From Neptunomonas japonica JAMM 1380 (GTDB lineage Bacteria; Pseudomonadota; Gammaproteobacteria; Pseudomonadales; Balneatricaceae): DNA of 64,000 nt. The DNA lies in the NCBI RefSeq assembly GCF_016592555.1, contig NZ_AP014546.1, forward strand, positions 1,426,001-1,490,000, in the 5' to 3' direction. This document shows, piece after piece, positions 1 to 9,362 of this stretch; within the stretch, counting starts at the first letter, position 1, and each line of letters starts with the position of its first letter. Both the position numbers and the translations under genes were made by a program. The notes under the pieces were generated by a model. That model saw nothing but the letters and a program-made list of their open reading frames with translations, searched no databases and was not told the DNA's origin.

Positions 1-369
1 GGGGAGCAGTTTGCTGGCGGTGGGGCGAATGCTAGACCATAGCTTGCTGCCAAGTTTTTCAACATGAGTTAGGCCTTTCCACCATTGGGCAACATATAAG
101 CCCATTGTGATAAGCAATAAGCCAGCAATTGTGCGAAGAGCAATGGCCAGAGTGCTATCTTGAATTAATATCCCAAGGGAGCCGACTAATGCCCCTGCTA
201 TACTGTAGCTGATGAGTCTACCGAAGTTGTAGCCTATAAGGTTTGGAATACGGCTGTGTTTTTGTCCTAGAGCAATGGTGGCTGCAATGCCGCCACACAT
301 CCCTAAGCAGTGAGCGCTACCAAGCAACCCAAGCAAAACGGCTGTGGATATAGAAAGAGACTCAGTCAC
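1..369 (-). CDS. Sulfite exporter TauE/SafE-family membrane protein (3' end cut by window)
   Basis: The first 123 codons are present and the reading frame stays open to base 1. The GTG start at 369-367 overlaps the end of ccoS by 8 bases. The N-terminus has a hydrophobic helix followed by HCLGMCGG, the metal-binding type motif of the TauE/SafE proteins found at cbb3 loci, then further hydrophobic stretches. Family members next to ccoS (CcoS-adjacent DsbD/TauE-like proteins) are thought to help copper or haem handling during cbb3 assembly; that role is inferred from position. No clear Shine-Dalgarno is seen, so translational coupling with ccoS is likely. Confidence 0.8.
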   Translation of the reverse strand, partial: MTESLSISTAVLLGLLGSAHCLGMCGGIAATIALGQKHSRIPNLIGYNFGRLISYSIAGALVGSLGILIQDSTLAIALRTIAGLLLITMGLYVAQWWKGLTHVEKLGSKLWSSIRPTASKLLP

Positions 370-556
370 GTGAGGAGTTTGCCTTTCCTTGTTTGGCATC
401 ATCCGGAATCAGGTCATCATCGTCATCAAATAATATGCTATGGGCGGGTGATTCAAGGTCATCAAACTGACCCGTGTTCACACTCCAGAAAAAAGCCCAA
501 ATGGCGAATCCCAACAAGATGATAGCTATGGGTATTAATACAAAAAGAATTTCCAT
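362..556 (-). CDS. ccoS: cbb3-type cytochrome oxidase assembly protein CcoS
   Basis: 64 aa, the usual size of CcoS. One N-terminal membrane helix (about residues 2-24) is followed by the hallmark FFWSVNTGQFDDLE segment and an acidic tail (DDDDD). CcoS is needed to insert haem and copper cofactors into the CcoN subunit in the membrane. It lies 27 bases downstream of ccoI and overlaps the TauE/SafE gene, as in the standard ccoGHIS order. The family assignment is firm because of both motif and position. Confidence 0.93.
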   Translation of the reverse strand: MEILFVLIPIAIILLGFAIWAFFWSVNTGQFDDLESPAHSILFDDDDDLIPDDAKQGKANSSRD

Positions 557-583
557 GGAGAATTATCTCGAAAATTGAAGAGG

Positions 584-3049
584 CTATTTTACAGGATTAC
601 GGCGAACAAGTTTAGTCAGACGAAGCGCATTGCCAACAACAATGAGAGAGCTGACCGACATGCCTATCGCGGCCATGTAAGGTGCTATAAAGCCCATAGC
701 CGCTAATGGTAAAGCAATTAGGTTATACAGCAGTGCCCAGCTTAGGTTCTGGCGAATAATAAACTGAGTTTTGCGTGACAGAAGAATAGCATCTGTTAGC
801 CGCTCAATATCGCTACTGATCAGCACGGCATCAGCGTTAGTTTTAGCAAGATCTGTAGCACCACCCATAGCAATGGATGTTTGAGCTCCAGCGAGTACCG
901 GGATATCGTTAATTCCGTCGCCAATCATGACTACTTTAGCGCCTTGGTTTTGCAGTTTTTGAATATAGGTAAGCTTTTCTTTGGGGGAGGTGTTTGCAAT
1001 GACTTTGTCTATATTTAATTCTGAAGCAACTTCCTGAACGGCAGCAGAGTTGTCTCCCGTGAGCATTTGAATGTTAAGGCCGAGGCGTTTTAAAGTGTTC
1101 AAGGTTTGTTGGGTGTTTTTGCGAATTTGGTCGTTTAAGCAGAACCAGGCGAGCGGTGATTGGGCGTTACAAAGTAGTAGCCATTGGCCGCTATGATTGG
1201 GTGCATCACTATAAGTAAGTTGTTGTTGACATAGTGCAGATGCAAATTCAGGCTGACCAATACGGTAAACGATATTATCAACACTCCCTTCTAAGCCTTG
1301 CCCTAGTTCTACGTGGAGTGAGTCTGCTGTTTGGCGTTGATATTTGCGAAATGCCTTAGCAATAGGGTGTTCAGAATGAGCTTCTAATGCGGCGGCAATT
1401 TCCAGCGCTGTTTTTGCATCTGTGTTACAGCATAAGTGCGTACTTTTAAGTGATAAATTGCCTTCTGTGAGTGTGCCTGTTTTATCAAAAATGACATGGG
1501 TTGCAGTCGCTAGGCTTTCTAGTACATGGCCGCGGGTGATGAGTAGTCCATGTTGTCTGAGTGTGCCGGTTGCTGCTGTGAGTGCAGTAGGCGTGGCTAA
1601 TGAAAGCGCGCAAGGGCAAGTAACAACTAGGACTGAAAGAGTGATCCAAAAAGCATTTTTAGGATCGATTTGCCACCAAATAAGGCTAACAACAACCGCT
1701 GTTATTAGAACGGCGGCAACAAAATAACTAGCGACCTTATCGGCAGTTTTGGCTACAGCGGGTTTTTCTTCATGTGCTCTGTCGAGTAATCTGACGATGG
1801 CAGATAGTTTTGTTGCTGCTCCCACTTCTGTGATTCTTAGCTGAAGGGGGCTTTCCACATTAATGGTCCCACCGACTACATGATCGTTTAGCGTTTTGCT
1901 GATGGGGAGGTATTCACCGGTTAGGGCTGATTCATCCACTGAAGAGTAACCTGCGACAATAATGCCATCTGCAGGTATCGTGTGGCCGGGTTTAACCAGA
2001 ACAATGTCTCCAATGTTCAGATCAGTGGCTGGAATCAGTATCTCTTGCTCGTCGACTAGTTTTATGGCGCTGGCTGGAATTAGGTTTAGTAAGGCGTTGC
2101 CTGCTCGTCCGGTCCTGTGTCTTGCTTGCATTTCCAGATAGCGACCGATTAATAGAAAGAAAGTAAACATGGTCACGGAGTCAAAATAAACTTCGCCACT
2201 TTGAGTATAGGTAGCCCAAGCACTCGCTAGGTAAGCTCCACCAATGGCGATAGATACTGGAACATCCATACTGAGATGGCGTGTTCTGATATCACGTAAG
2301 GCCGCCGTAAAAAAGGGTCTGGCAGAGTACAGTAATATCGGTGTGGCAATGATAAGGCTGGTCCAGCGGATAAATATTTCAAATTTTTCTTCTATGCCTT
2401 GTAATGCACCAGCATACAAAGCAATAGACATCATCATCACCTGCATCATGCCGAGTCCGGCTATGCCTAAGCGGCGAAAAGAGCGCTTTTTTTCCAGTTC
2501 CAGTAATTGTTCTTCTTTATCAGGGTGGTAAGGGTGCCCTTGATATCCAATGTGATATATCGCAGCCATGATGCTGCTTAATGTAATGTCGCTATCATGC
2601 CAGCGTATGCGAGCTCTGTGATTGGTGAGGTTGACTGATGCCTGCTCAATACCCGCTTGTTTTACCAAGTGGTGTTCTAATAGCCAGACACAGGCTGCGC
2701 ATGTTATTCCTTCAATGACTAACGTTGCTTCTTTGATGTCGTCTTCTAGCGTGACAACAAAATTTTGCTGAATCGAAGCGTTGTCATAGAGCTTTAGTTC
2801 ATCTTGGATTGTACTAGGTAGCTCTGTACCAGAGAGATCTGGTGTGAGCGTCGAGTCTCCCTGGCGGTATTTGTAGTAGTGCTCAAGTCCGCTAGAAACA
2901 ATGGTTTCTGCTACTGCTTTGCATCCCGGACAGCACATGGGTTGTGCAGTACCTTTTATATTGGCAATAAAAGGTACACCTTTGGGTACATCTTGGCCGC
3001 AATGAAAGCATGTTACAGGGGTATCCTGACAATTAAGACTACTACTCAT
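584..3049 (-). CDS. ccoI: Copper-translocating P1B-type ATPase for cbb3 assembly (CcoI/FixI)
   Basis: 821 aa. The N-terminus carries a CxxC pair (CFHCG, CPGC near residues 14-42) in a metal-binding domain typical of FixI, then an HMA domain with GITCAAC near residue 113. Eight membrane helices follow, with the CPC copper-site motif near 478, the phosphorylation motif DKTGTLT near 520, an SEHP motif in the nucleotide domain and GDGINDIPVL near 711. It exports copper to the periplasmic side for the CuB centre of CcoN. It sits between ccoH and ccoS, in the conserved ccoGHIS order, with short gaps that suggest one transcript. Confidence 0.96.
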   Translation of the reverse strand: MSSSLNCQDTPVTCFHCGQDVPKGVPFIANIKGTAQPMCCPGCKAVAETIVSSGLEHYYKYRQGDSTLTPDLSGTELPSTIQDELKLYDNASIQQNFVVTLEDDIKEATLVIEGITCAACVWLLEHHLVKQAGIEQASVNLTNHRARIRWHDSDITLSSIMAAIYHIGYQGHPYHPDKEEQLLELEKKRSFRRLGIAGLGMMQVMMMSIALYAGALQGIEEKFEIFIRWTSLIIATPILLYSARPFFTAALRDIRTRHLSMDVPVSIAIGGAYLASAWATYTQSGEVYFDSVTMFTFFLLIGRYLEMQARHRTGRAGNALLNLIPASAIKLVDEQEILIPATDLNIGDIVLVKPGHTIPADGIIVAGYSSVDESALTGEYLPISKTLNDHVVGGTINVESPLQLRITEVGAATKLSAIVRLLDRAHEEKPAVAKTADKVASYFVAAVLITAVVVSLIWWQIDPKNAFWITLSVLVVTCPCALSLATPTALTAATGTLRQHGLLITRGHVLESLATATHVIFDKTGTLTEGNLSLKSTHLCCNTDAKTALEIAAALEAHSEHPIAKAFRKYQRQTADSLHVELGQGLEGSVDNIVYRIGQPEFASALCQQQLTYSDAPNHSGQWLLLCNAQSPLAWFCLNDQIRKNTQQTLNTLKRLGLNIQMLTGDNSAAVQEVASELNIDKVIANTSPKEKLTYIQKLQNQGAKVVMIGDGINDIPVLAGAQTSIAMGGATDLAKTNADAVLISSDIERLTDAILLSRKTQFIIRQNLSWALLYNLIALPLAAMGFIAPYMAAIGMSVSSLIVVGNALRLTKLVRRNPVK

Positions 3050-3062
3050 ACTGCTGCGTGCC

Positions 3063-3596
3063 TTATAAATTTGGCTTTAGTTCAAAGCTGCGTTGCTCAT
3101 AAGGTGGAAGGATCTCTTTGCGAAGATGCCAGTTTTCATCCGCTGGAAACAGGAAAAGATAACGCTTTCCTTTGAGCGGGTTGGCCAATGATCCGGAGTA
3201 TAGTTGTTGGGAGCCAATCGCTTTAAGAGTGATTTCTTGGTCGTATTTTTGGTGAGTAGGGTGGACAATATCTAATGTAAGGAGCTCAGGTACATTAGTC
3301 AGCTGACCATTCAGCTTGACCATGATATCGCCGGTTACATCGTCTAATTTAAGCTCTGCAACTATGTTTTGATCAATCGCATTTTGATTTTTTTCAGTGT
3401 TGAGTTCATAGCCTCTGGCTATGCGGTAATAGTCATCTTTTACAACGCCGTCCATTGTGACGATCGACAGATAAAGAAAGCCAAAACCGTAGAACACTAC
3501 GGCGAATATTGGCGTCAGAATAAAAAGAAGCCAAGGTTGTTTGTACCAAGGTTTTGCTGCTTGAATTTCATCTTCGGTCATATGTATTTGTGTCAT
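3063..3596 (-). CDS. ccoH: FixH family protein CcoH, cbb3 oxidase assembly
   Basis: 177 aa with one membrane helix (about residues 22-45) after the sequence AAKPWYKQPW, and a periplasmic FixH domain. CcoH stabilises early cbb3 assembly intermediates. It is preceded by ccoG and followed 13 bases later by ccoI. The ATG lies only a few bases after a strong hairpin with a T run (3600-3631), so no ordinary Shine-Dalgarno is available. A second in-frame ATG five codons further in is an alternative start, also without a good ribosome site. Confidence 0.92.
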   Translation of the reverse strand: MTQIHMTEDEIQAAKPWYKQPWLLFILTPIFAVVFYGFGFLYLSIVTMDGVVKDDYYRIARGYELNTEKNQNAIDQNIVAELKLDDVTGDIMVKLNGQLTNVPELLTLDIVHPTHQKYDQEITLKAIGSQQLYSGSLANPLKGKRYLFLFPADENWHLRKEILPPYEQRSFELKPNL

Positions 3597-3599
3597 AAA

Positions 3600-3631
3600 A
3601 ATAGCTGCTGTCTTTTCAGAAAGCAGCTATT
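3600..3631 (-). terminator. Perfect 10-bp hairpin with T run between ccoG and ccoH
   Basis: Read on the minus strand, AATAGCTGCT and AGCAGCTATT form a perfect 10-bp stem with a 12-base loop, followed directly by TTTT and then the ccoH ATG. This has the form of an intrinsic terminator placed inside the ccoGHIS operon. It may lower expression of ccoHIS relative to ccoG, or affect initiation at ccoH. Confidence 0.6.
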
Positions 3632-3658
3632 GTAACTTATATTTAATGCGCAGGTCGG

Positions 3659-5077
3659 TTATCGACGTGGCGCAGGGCCAATGAAGCGATTTTCTTCAGT
3701 AATAGATATGCTACTGTCATCCAGTGCTTCGACTGTAATCTGGATATCATAATTAGGGCGTTTGATCTCTTCCTTGTTCAAATGAATACGAATGTTGTAA
3801 TCAAGTAGCTCGCCCGCTTTGATAGTGACTACAGGCTCTGAAATTAGTTGCATACCTTCAACACCAGAAACGCTAATTCGATAGTCATGATCTTGCTGCT
3901 CTTTATTAGCCAGTTTAAGCTTATAAACGTTTTCAATCAGGCCATTAGATGTTTCATTATAGAGTTGCCCGCGGTCGCGTAAAATGTCGACTTCAAGAGG
4001 CACACGGCTGAAGACGGTGTAACCAAAGGCGATACACATAGCTATAAGTACTAGCAAATACCCTATCAGGCGAGGCCGTAAGAGGTGAGTTTTATTACCC
4101 TCTAATTGGTGCTCCGTTGTATAGCGTACTAAGCCTTTTTCATATCCCATACGGTCCATGATGTCATCACAAGCATCAACACACGCACCACAAGCAACGC
4201 ATTCATATTGTAAGCCATCTCGTATATCAATGCCTACTGGGCAAACATTGACACAGAATCCGCAATCAATGCAGTCGCCCATGCCTTCAGCTTTGTAATC
4301 GGTATTCTTTTTGCGTTTTCCGCGGCTCTCTCCACGTTTTTCATCATAGGAGATAACAAGAGTATCTTGGTCAAACATTACGCTCTGAAAGCGTGCATAA
4401 GGACACATATAAATGCATACCTGCTCACGAAGCCAGCCTGCATTGGCGTAAGTTGCTACCGCAATAAAACCAATCCACCACATCTCCCATGGGCCAAGAG
4501 AGAAAGAAGCTAAATCACTAACAAGTTGGCGAATAGGGGAGAAGTAGCCGACAAATGCTACGGCTGAGGTTATGGCAATAAATAGCCATAACGCGTGTTT
4601 AATTGCTCTTTTACGGAATTTGGAAGCGCTCCACGGTGCTTTGTCGAGTTTCATTCGTTGGTTACGATCGCCTTCAGCGATACGCTCAGCCCAAATGAAT
4701 AGCCAAGTCCAGACAAACTGAGGGCACGCGTAGCCGCACCAAAGGCGTCCGGCAAATACAGTCACAAAGAAAAGTGTGAATGCGAGAATAATTAGCAGCC
4801 AAGACAGCAGCATGAAATCCTGGGGCCAAAATGTCATCCCAAATACATGAAACTGGCGACTGGGTAGATCAAAGAGAATGGCTTGTCTTCCGTTCCATTC
4901 AATTAGCGGGAATGCATAAAACATGAGTAGCATTATTGAGCCGGAAATAACGCGAAAGTTTTTGAAGATCCCTTTGTAGAACTTTACATGAATATGTTCA
5001 CGGTTTGCGTAGAGCTCGTAGGTCTCTTTTTTGCCGCTGTCTTTTGGCGTGACATCTTTTACAGGTATCTGGTTCAT
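3659..5077 (-). CDS. ccoG: Cytochrome c oxidase accessory protein CcoG (FixG/RdxA)
   Basis: 472 aa membrane ferredoxin-like protein. It has several helices in the first 220 residues with the NosR/FixG-type cysteine motif CGYACPQ, two 4Fe-4S clusters near residues 270-300 (CIDCGFCVNVCP and CVACGACVDACD), a further helix and a C-terminal immunoglobulin-like FixG domain. CcoG reduces Cu(II) for delivery to cbb3 oxidase. It is separated from ccoP by a terminator at 5165-5203, and an ATTATA stretch at 5148-5153 (TATAAT on the minus strand) could be its own -10 box. Confidence 0.95.
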   Translation of the reverse strand: MNQIPVKDVTPKDSGKKETYELYANREHIHVKFYKGIFKNFRVISGSIMLLMFYAFPLIEWNGRQAILFDLPSRQFHVFGMTFWPQDFMLLSWLLIILAFTLFFVTVFAGRLWCGYACPQFVWTWLFIWAERIAEGDRNQRMKLDKAPWSASKFRKRAIKHALWLFIAITSAVAFVGYFSPIRQLVSDLASFSLGPWEMWWIGFIAVATYANAGWLREQVCIYMCPYARFQSVMFDQDTLVISYDEKRGESRGKRKKNTDYKAEGMGDCIDCGFCVNVCPVGIDIRDGLQYECVACGACVDACDDIMDRMGYEKGLVRYTTEHQLEGNKTHLLRPRLIGYLLVLIAMCIAFGYTVFSRVPLEVDILRDRGQLYNETSNGLIENVYKLKLANKEQQDHDYRISVSGVEGMQLISEPVVTIKAGELLDYNIRIHLNKEEIKRPNYDIQITVEALDDSSISITEENRFIGPAPRR

Positions 5078-5164
5078 GTCTGTGCTCGCAAGCTTAATTG
5101 TTAGGTATTAGCCTACTGGGCCAACTTATCTATTAGAGAAGTTGCATATTATAATGTTGTCTAC

Positions 5165-5203
5165 AAAAAAAGGCGATATGAATTTCTTCACATCGCCTTT
5201 TTA
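5165..5203 (-). terminator. Intrinsic terminator after ccoNOQP
   Basis: An inverted repeat AAAGGCGAT(A)TGA / TCACATCGCCTTT closes a short loop and is flanked by an A run on one side and a T run on the other. It lies 15 bases beyond the ccoP stop codon, so it can end the ccoNOQP transcript. The symmetric A and T runs mean it could work in either direction. Confidence 0.8.
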
Positions 5204-5217
5204 TTGATAGTTGTCAA

Positions 5218-6111
5218 TTACTTGTTAGACAAGCTATACACGTAAGCTGCAATTAGCTGAACTTTGTCTTGGCTAAGCAGGTCCTTATGAGCAGGCATTA
5301 CACCATTACGTCCAGAACGGATGGTGTGAGCAATATCCTCAAAAGAGCCGCCATATAGCCATGTATTATCAGTAAGGTTTGGAGCACCAAGTGCTAGCAT
5401 TCCTTTGCCGTCAACACCATGACAAGCTGTGCAAAGTGCTTGGAATTGAGTCTTACCGCGTGCAGTAGCATCAGCGTCAGATTCTTGGCCGCTTAGCGTG
5501 CGCACATAACTAGCAACGTCGCGAACACCTTCTTCACCCAGTACTGCGCCCCATGCAGGCATCGCACCTTGGCGGCCATTAAGAATAGTCTGAGTTAGTG
5601 TGGCAGGAGATCCACCATACAACCAGTCATTATCTGTCAGGTTAGGGAAGCCGTGAGCGCCTGTTGCTGCTGTACCGTGGCAAACAGAACAGTTGTTAGC
5701 GAACATGCGCTGGCCCATTTTCAGGCCTGCTTCGTTCTCTGGCTTTTGTAGGTCTTCTACAGACAAGGTGGCGTATTTAGCAAAGACTGGCTTATATACT
5801 TCATCAGCATGTGCCATCTCTTCTTCCCACTGATTAGTGGACGTCCAGCCTAGTAAGCCTTTGAAGTTACCTAGGCCAGGATATAGCGCTAAGTAAACTA
5901 AACCAAAAATGACAGTGCCCATAAACATCTGGAACCACCATTTTGGTAAAGGATTGTCTAGTTCTGCAATACCGTCAAATTCATGACCGACAGTTTCTTC
6001 AGTTTCTTCTTTATAGGTTTCACCCTTACGTGTCTGTAAGAGTAACCAAGTACAGCCAAAAATTACTGCTAGGGTAATTATTGTTACCCATGCGCTCCAG
6101 AAAGCACTCAT
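5218..6111 (-). CDS. ccoP: cbb3-type cytochrome c oxidase subunit III, dihaem
   Basis: 297 aa. Two N-terminal membrane segments (about residues 5-26 and 60-80; second includes WWFQMFMGTVIFGLVYL) are followed by two class I cytochrome c domains with haem motifs CSVCHG near residue 140 and CTACHG near residue 228. CcoP passes electrons from soluble cytochrome c to CcoO and CcoN. The start overlaps the ccoQ stop by 4 bases (ATGA), showing translational coupling in ccoNOQP. Confidence 0.97.
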   Translation of the reverse strand: MSAFWSAWVTIITLAVIFGCTWLLLQTRKGETYKEETEETVGHEFDGIAELDNPLPKWWFQMFMGTVIFGLVYLALYPGLGNFKGLLGWTSTNQWEEEMAHADEVYKPVFAKYATLSVEDLQKPENEAGLKMGQRMFANNCSVCHGTAATGAHGFPNLTDNDWLYGGSPATLTQTILNGRQGAMPAWGAVLGEEGVRDVASYVRTLSGQESDADATARGKTQFQALCTACHGVDGKGMLALGAPNLTDNTWLYGGSFEDIAHTIRSGRNGVMPAHKDLLSQDKVQLIAAYVYSLSNK

Positions 6112-6293
6112 TTTTCTACTCTCCTGTTCGGGGTCGATTCATCCGAATTACCCGACGCTTCATCAGCGAAGGGTAGTTGAGATGCATCATCAAATCGTTT
6201 TTTATTGCCGGGCAGTAAAACCCAGATAAAAAGTCCGATAAAGGTGATGAGCATAATCACCGGTATGAATGGGCCGTAAACATCGTAACTCAC
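6108..6293 (-). CDS. ccoQ: cbb3-type cytochrome oxidase subunit CcoQ
   Basis: 61 aa with one membrane helix (residues about 8-27) and a polar tail containing NKKRFDDASQLPFADE, the typical CcoQ/FixQ pattern. It stabilises the complex in other bacteria. It lies 6 bases after ccoO and overlaps ccoP by 4 bases. Confidence 0.93.
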   Translation of the reverse strand: MSYDVYGPFIPVIMLITFIGLFIWVLLPGNKKRFDDASQLPFADEASGNSDESTPNRRVEK

Positions 6294-6299
6294 TAGTGA

Positions 6300-6920
6300 T
6301 TACCGTTTGTTGTTATAGACAGAATGGGTTTTTCCCAGTACTTGCAGATATTCAACCAGTGCTTCGATTTCATATATGCCTGCTACATCATCCTGAGCAC
6401 TAGCGATCTGCTCGTCAGTGTAAGGAACACCCAATTTACGCATAACAGTCAATTTGGTAGCAGTATCTTTACCCGTTAACTTGTCTTCGAACAACCAAGG
6501 ATAAGATGGCATTTTAGACTCAGGTACAACATCGCGAGGGTTGTACAGGTGAGCGCGGTGCCAGTCGTCTGAGTAGCGGCCACCGACACGAGCTAGATCA
6601 GGTCCTGTACGCTTAGAGCCCCATAGGAACGGATGTTCCCATACTTGCTCATTAGCGGTAGAGAATTGACCGTAACGCTCAGTTTCAGCACGGAATGGGC
6701 GGATCATCTGTGAGTGACAAACATGGCATCCTTCACGGATATAAATGTCACGGCCTTCTAGCTCAACAGCACTGTAAGGGCGTAGGCCCTCGATAGGCTT
6801 AGTTGTTGATGCTTGGAAGAATAAAGGTACGATTTCAGCTAGACCACCACCACTGATAACAATGATGATTAACAAAACCATTAGGCCGATATTCTTTTCT
6901 ACTGTTTCATGCTTAATCAT
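6300..6920 (-). CDS. ccoO: cbb3-type cytochrome c oxidase subunit II, monohaem
   Basis: 206 aa. One N-terminal membrane anchor, then a c-type haem motif CHVCHS near residue 65 within [14 protein letters not shown], and conserved [16 protein letters not shown] and SKMPSYPWL segments, the latter supplying the axial methionine region. It is 17 bases downstream of ccoN. Length matches family members. Confidence 0.97.
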   Translation of the reverse strand: MIKHETVEKNIGLMVLLIIIVISGGGLAEIVPLFFQASTTKPIEGLRPYSAVELEGRDIYIREGCHVCHSQMIRPFRAETERYGQFSTANEQVWEHPFLWGSKRTGPDLARVGGRYSDDWHRAHLYNPRDVVPESKMPSYPWLFEDKLTGKDTATKLTVMRKLGVPYTDEQIASAQDDVAGIYEIEALVEYLQVLGKTHSVYNNKR

Positions 6921-6937
6921 TATTCTGCTCCTCAGCC

Positions 6938-8368
6938 TTATGCAACCTGCGCAGTAGCATCAGCTACTGGAGCTTTGCTGTTCTTGCGAACAGTTTGCCA
7001 AGTGTTATAAGCCATTAGAAGCATACCTGATAGCCAGAATATACCGCCCAACCAGCGAACGAAGTAACCTGGGTGAGATGCCTCAAGTGCTTCAACGAAG
7101 CTGTATGTTAGCGTGCCATCTTCATTAACTGCGCGCCACATCAAGCCTTGTAGGATACCGTTTACCCACATCGCACAGATGTAAAGTACAGTACCAACCG
7201 TAGCTAGCCAGAAATGAGTATTGATTAAAGCAACGCTCCACATTTGTGTTTTACCAAACAGTCTTGGAATCATGTGGTATGTTGCACCGACAGAGATCAT
7301 TGCAACCCAGCCCAAAGCGCCTGCGTGTACGTGTCCTACTGTCCAGTCTGTGTAATGAGACAGTGCGTTTACAGTTTTAATAGCCATCATAGGGCCTTCG
7401 AAGGTAGACATACCGTAGAAGGAAAGAGATACGACCAAGAAACGAAGTATTGGATCTGTACGCAGCTTATGCCATGCGCCAGATAGTGTCATCATACCGT
7501 TGATCATACCACCCCAAGACGGCGCTAATAGAATCAATGACATAACCATTGCTACAGACTGAGTCCAATCTGGCAATGCAGTATAGTGAAGGTGATGACC
7601 ACCAGCCCACATGTAGGTAGCAATCAGTGCCCAAAAATGCACGATTGATAGGCGATAAGAGTAAATAGGGCGCTCTGATTGCTTAGGCACGAAGTAGTAC
7701 ATCATTCCTAAGAAACCTGCTGTTAGGAAGAACCCAACTGCGTTATGGCCATACCACCACTGTACCATGGCATCAACAGCGCCAGGGTATAGCGAGTAAG
7801 ATTTCCACATAGAAACAGGCATAGCCATGCTGTTAACAATGTGTAGAACCGCTACAGTGATAATGAAAGCCATGTAGAACCAGTTACCTACATAAATATG
7901 TGAGGTTTTACGGTTCTTGACAGTGCCAAGGAATACGATTGCATAGGAAACCCACACAACAGCAAGCAATATGTCAATTGGCCATTCTAGCTCGGCGTAT
8001 TCTTTAGAAGACGTTAAGCCCAGAGGTAGGGTTATCGCTGCTAAAAGAATAACTGACTGCCATCCCCAGAACGTGAAAGCCGCAAGGCCGTCTGAAAATA
8101 GGCGTGTCTGGCAGGTACGTTGAACTACATAATAAGATGTAGCAAACAACGCTGATCCACCAAATGCAAATATAACTGCATTGGTGTGTAACGGACGTAG
8201 ACGTCCGTAGGATAACCATGATGTGTCAAAGTTTAGTGCCGGCCATACAAGTTGTGCGGCAATTAAGACGCCAACTGTCATTCCGACGATACCCCATATC
8301 ACCGTCATAATGGCGAACTGGCGCACAACCTTGTAATTATAAGTTGGGTGTTCAGTTACAGTGCTCAT
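6938..8368 (-). CDS. ccoN: cbb3-type cytochrome c oxidase catalytic subunit I
   Basis: 476 aa, full length for CcoN, with about 12 membrane helices. The low-spin haem and binuclear-centre histidines are visible in [36 protein letters not shown] and [12 protein letters not shown]. It reduces oxygen to water with high affinity and pumps protons. It heads the ccoNOQP operon. The upstream intergenic region is long (368 bases) and contains a perfect FNR/ANR box, in line with microaerobic induction of cbb3 oxidases. Confidence 0.98.
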   Translation of the reverse strand: MSTVTEHPTYNYKVVRQFAIMTVIWGIVGMTVGVLIAAQLVWPALNFDTSWLSYGRLRPLHTNAVIFAFGGSALFATSYYVVQRTCQTRLFSDGLAAFTFWGWQSVILLAAITLPLGLTSSKEYAELEWPIDILLAVVWVSYAIVFLGTVKNRKTSHIYVGNWFYMAFIITVAVLHIVNSMAMPVSMWKSYSLYPGAVDAMVQWWYGHNAVGFFLTAGFLGMMYYFVPKQSERPIYSYRLSIVHFWALIATYMWAGGHHLHYTALPDWTQSVAMVMSLILLAPSWGGMINGMMTLSGAWHKLRTDPILRFLVVSLSFYGMSTFEGPMMAIKTVNALSHYTDWTVGHVHAGALGWVAMISVGATYHMIPRLFGKTQMWSVALINTHFWLATVGTVLYICAMWVNGILQGLMWRAVNEDGTLTYSFVEALEASHPGYFVRWLGGIFWLSGMLLMAYNTWQTVRKNSKAPVADATAQVA

Positions 8369-8736
8369 GTCAGGCTCTCATCCAAAAGCTTGGTTTGATA
8401 GTACAGTTCCACAGGCAATTATCTTGGAATAGCCTTGCGTTTTCAACGAGGTTCAGGCGTTGAGTGTGGCGCATTGTCGCACAAAATGGCTGGTAAATAT
8501 ATTGTATATGTAGATTAGTTTTTTCTATTAAATGCTTCTATCTTATTGATTTACTTTAGAATAAATATTTAACTGGCAGCTGTTCTACAATTGTCTACTG
8601 TGTACTTTAGCGGCAATTTGAGTTTTCTTCTGCTACTTTAGGCGTGGTTTTGTCGTTTCTTAATTCTCATTTGCTTGATCTAAATCAAGCCCTACAATAG
8701 CGTGAGACAGCGTTTTATTCTTTGAGGTGACTTTAT
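8369..8736. promoter_or_regulatory. Divergent regulatory region between ccoN and an alpha/beta hydrolase gene
   Basis: 368 bases without a convincing coding frame. It holds a perfect FNR/ANR box at 8675-8688, a possible plus-strand -10 (TTTTAT at 8713-8718), and a GAGG ribosome site at 8724-8727 for the gene starting at 8737. The ccoN side is AT-rich (8500-8580) and shows no second FNR-type box. Confidence 0.6.
8675..8688. promoter_or_regulatory. FNR/ANR box TTGATCTAAATCAA
   Basis: TTGAT-CTAA-ATCAA is a perfect match to the FNR/ANR palindrome. Its centre (8681.5) is about 29 bases before a possible plus-strand -10 at 8713, the spacing of a class II site near -41.5 for the gene at 8737. It also lies 306 bases upstream of ccoN, whose family is commonly FNR/ANR-controlled, so it may serve one or both directions. 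Confidence 0.8.
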
Positions 8737-9354
8737 TTGGATCTTTTAATTGATGGGGAGCCTATTTTAGGTCGTGTAATCTTGGCTCATGGTGCTGGTG
8801 CAGGCATGCAAAGCGAATTTCTTGAAGAGGTCGCTAAGTATTTGGCGGGTAACGGCGTACAGGTTGTTAGGTTTGAATTTCCATATATGCAACAAAGGCG
8901 TCTTGATGGCAAGAGAAGGCCGCCAAATAGAGCTGATAAGCTATTAGAAGCTTATAAATCTGTAGTTAAGGTGTTTGCTGACTCAGTGCCCTTGTTTTTG
9001 GCAGGCAAGTCTATGGGAGGACGAATTGCTTCAATGGTATTAGAAGATACGCCTGCACTTGCTTGTTTTGTTTTTGGTTACCCTTTTCACCCCGTAGGTA
9101 AGTTACTCACTACGCGTACTGAGCATATGGGTGATTTAACAAAACCGTTATGTGTGTTTCAGGGCGAGAGGGATCCTATGGGAACAAAAGAGGAAGTGCT
9201 GGGGTACTCGTTGCCACCTGCTGTGTCGCTTTACTGGTTAGCAGATGGCAATCATGACTTAAAACCTCGAAAAGTTTCAGGTTTTACACAGCAAGAGCAT
9301 ATGCGTTACGCCATGGATGTGATGCTTGATAAGATTAGACGGTCTAGTCATTAG
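8737..9354 (+). CDS. Alpha/beta hydrolase of the KANL3/Tex30-like family
   Basis: 205 aa from a TTG start preceded by GAGG at a suitable distance. The alpha/beta hydrolase fold is shown by ILAHGAGAGM (oxyanion region), the nucleophile elbow GKSMGG near residue 91-96, an acid in QGERDPMG and the catalytic histidine in DGNHDLKP. Cellular substrate is unknown. Small hydrolases of this family are common in Pseudomonas-like genomes. It is transcribed away from ccoN with a perfect FNR box 48 bases upstream, so microaerobic control is plausible. Confidence 0.85.
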   Translation: MDLLIDGEPILGRVILAHGAGAGMQSEFLEEVAKYLAGNGVQVVRFEFPYMQQRRLDGKRRPPNRADKLLEAYKSVVKVFADSVPLFLAGKSMGGRIASMVLEDTPALACFVFGYPFHPVGKLLTTRTEHMGDLTKPLCVFQGERDPMGTKEEVLGYSLPPAVSLYWLADGNHDLKPRKVSGFTQQEHMRYAMDVMLDKIRRSSH

Positions 9355-9362
9355 GTTGATTG

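Noticed and set aside
8386..8403. TTGATAGTACAGTT as a second FNR box near ccoN
   Set aside because: Only the left half-site matches; the right half CAGTT does not fit ATCAA.
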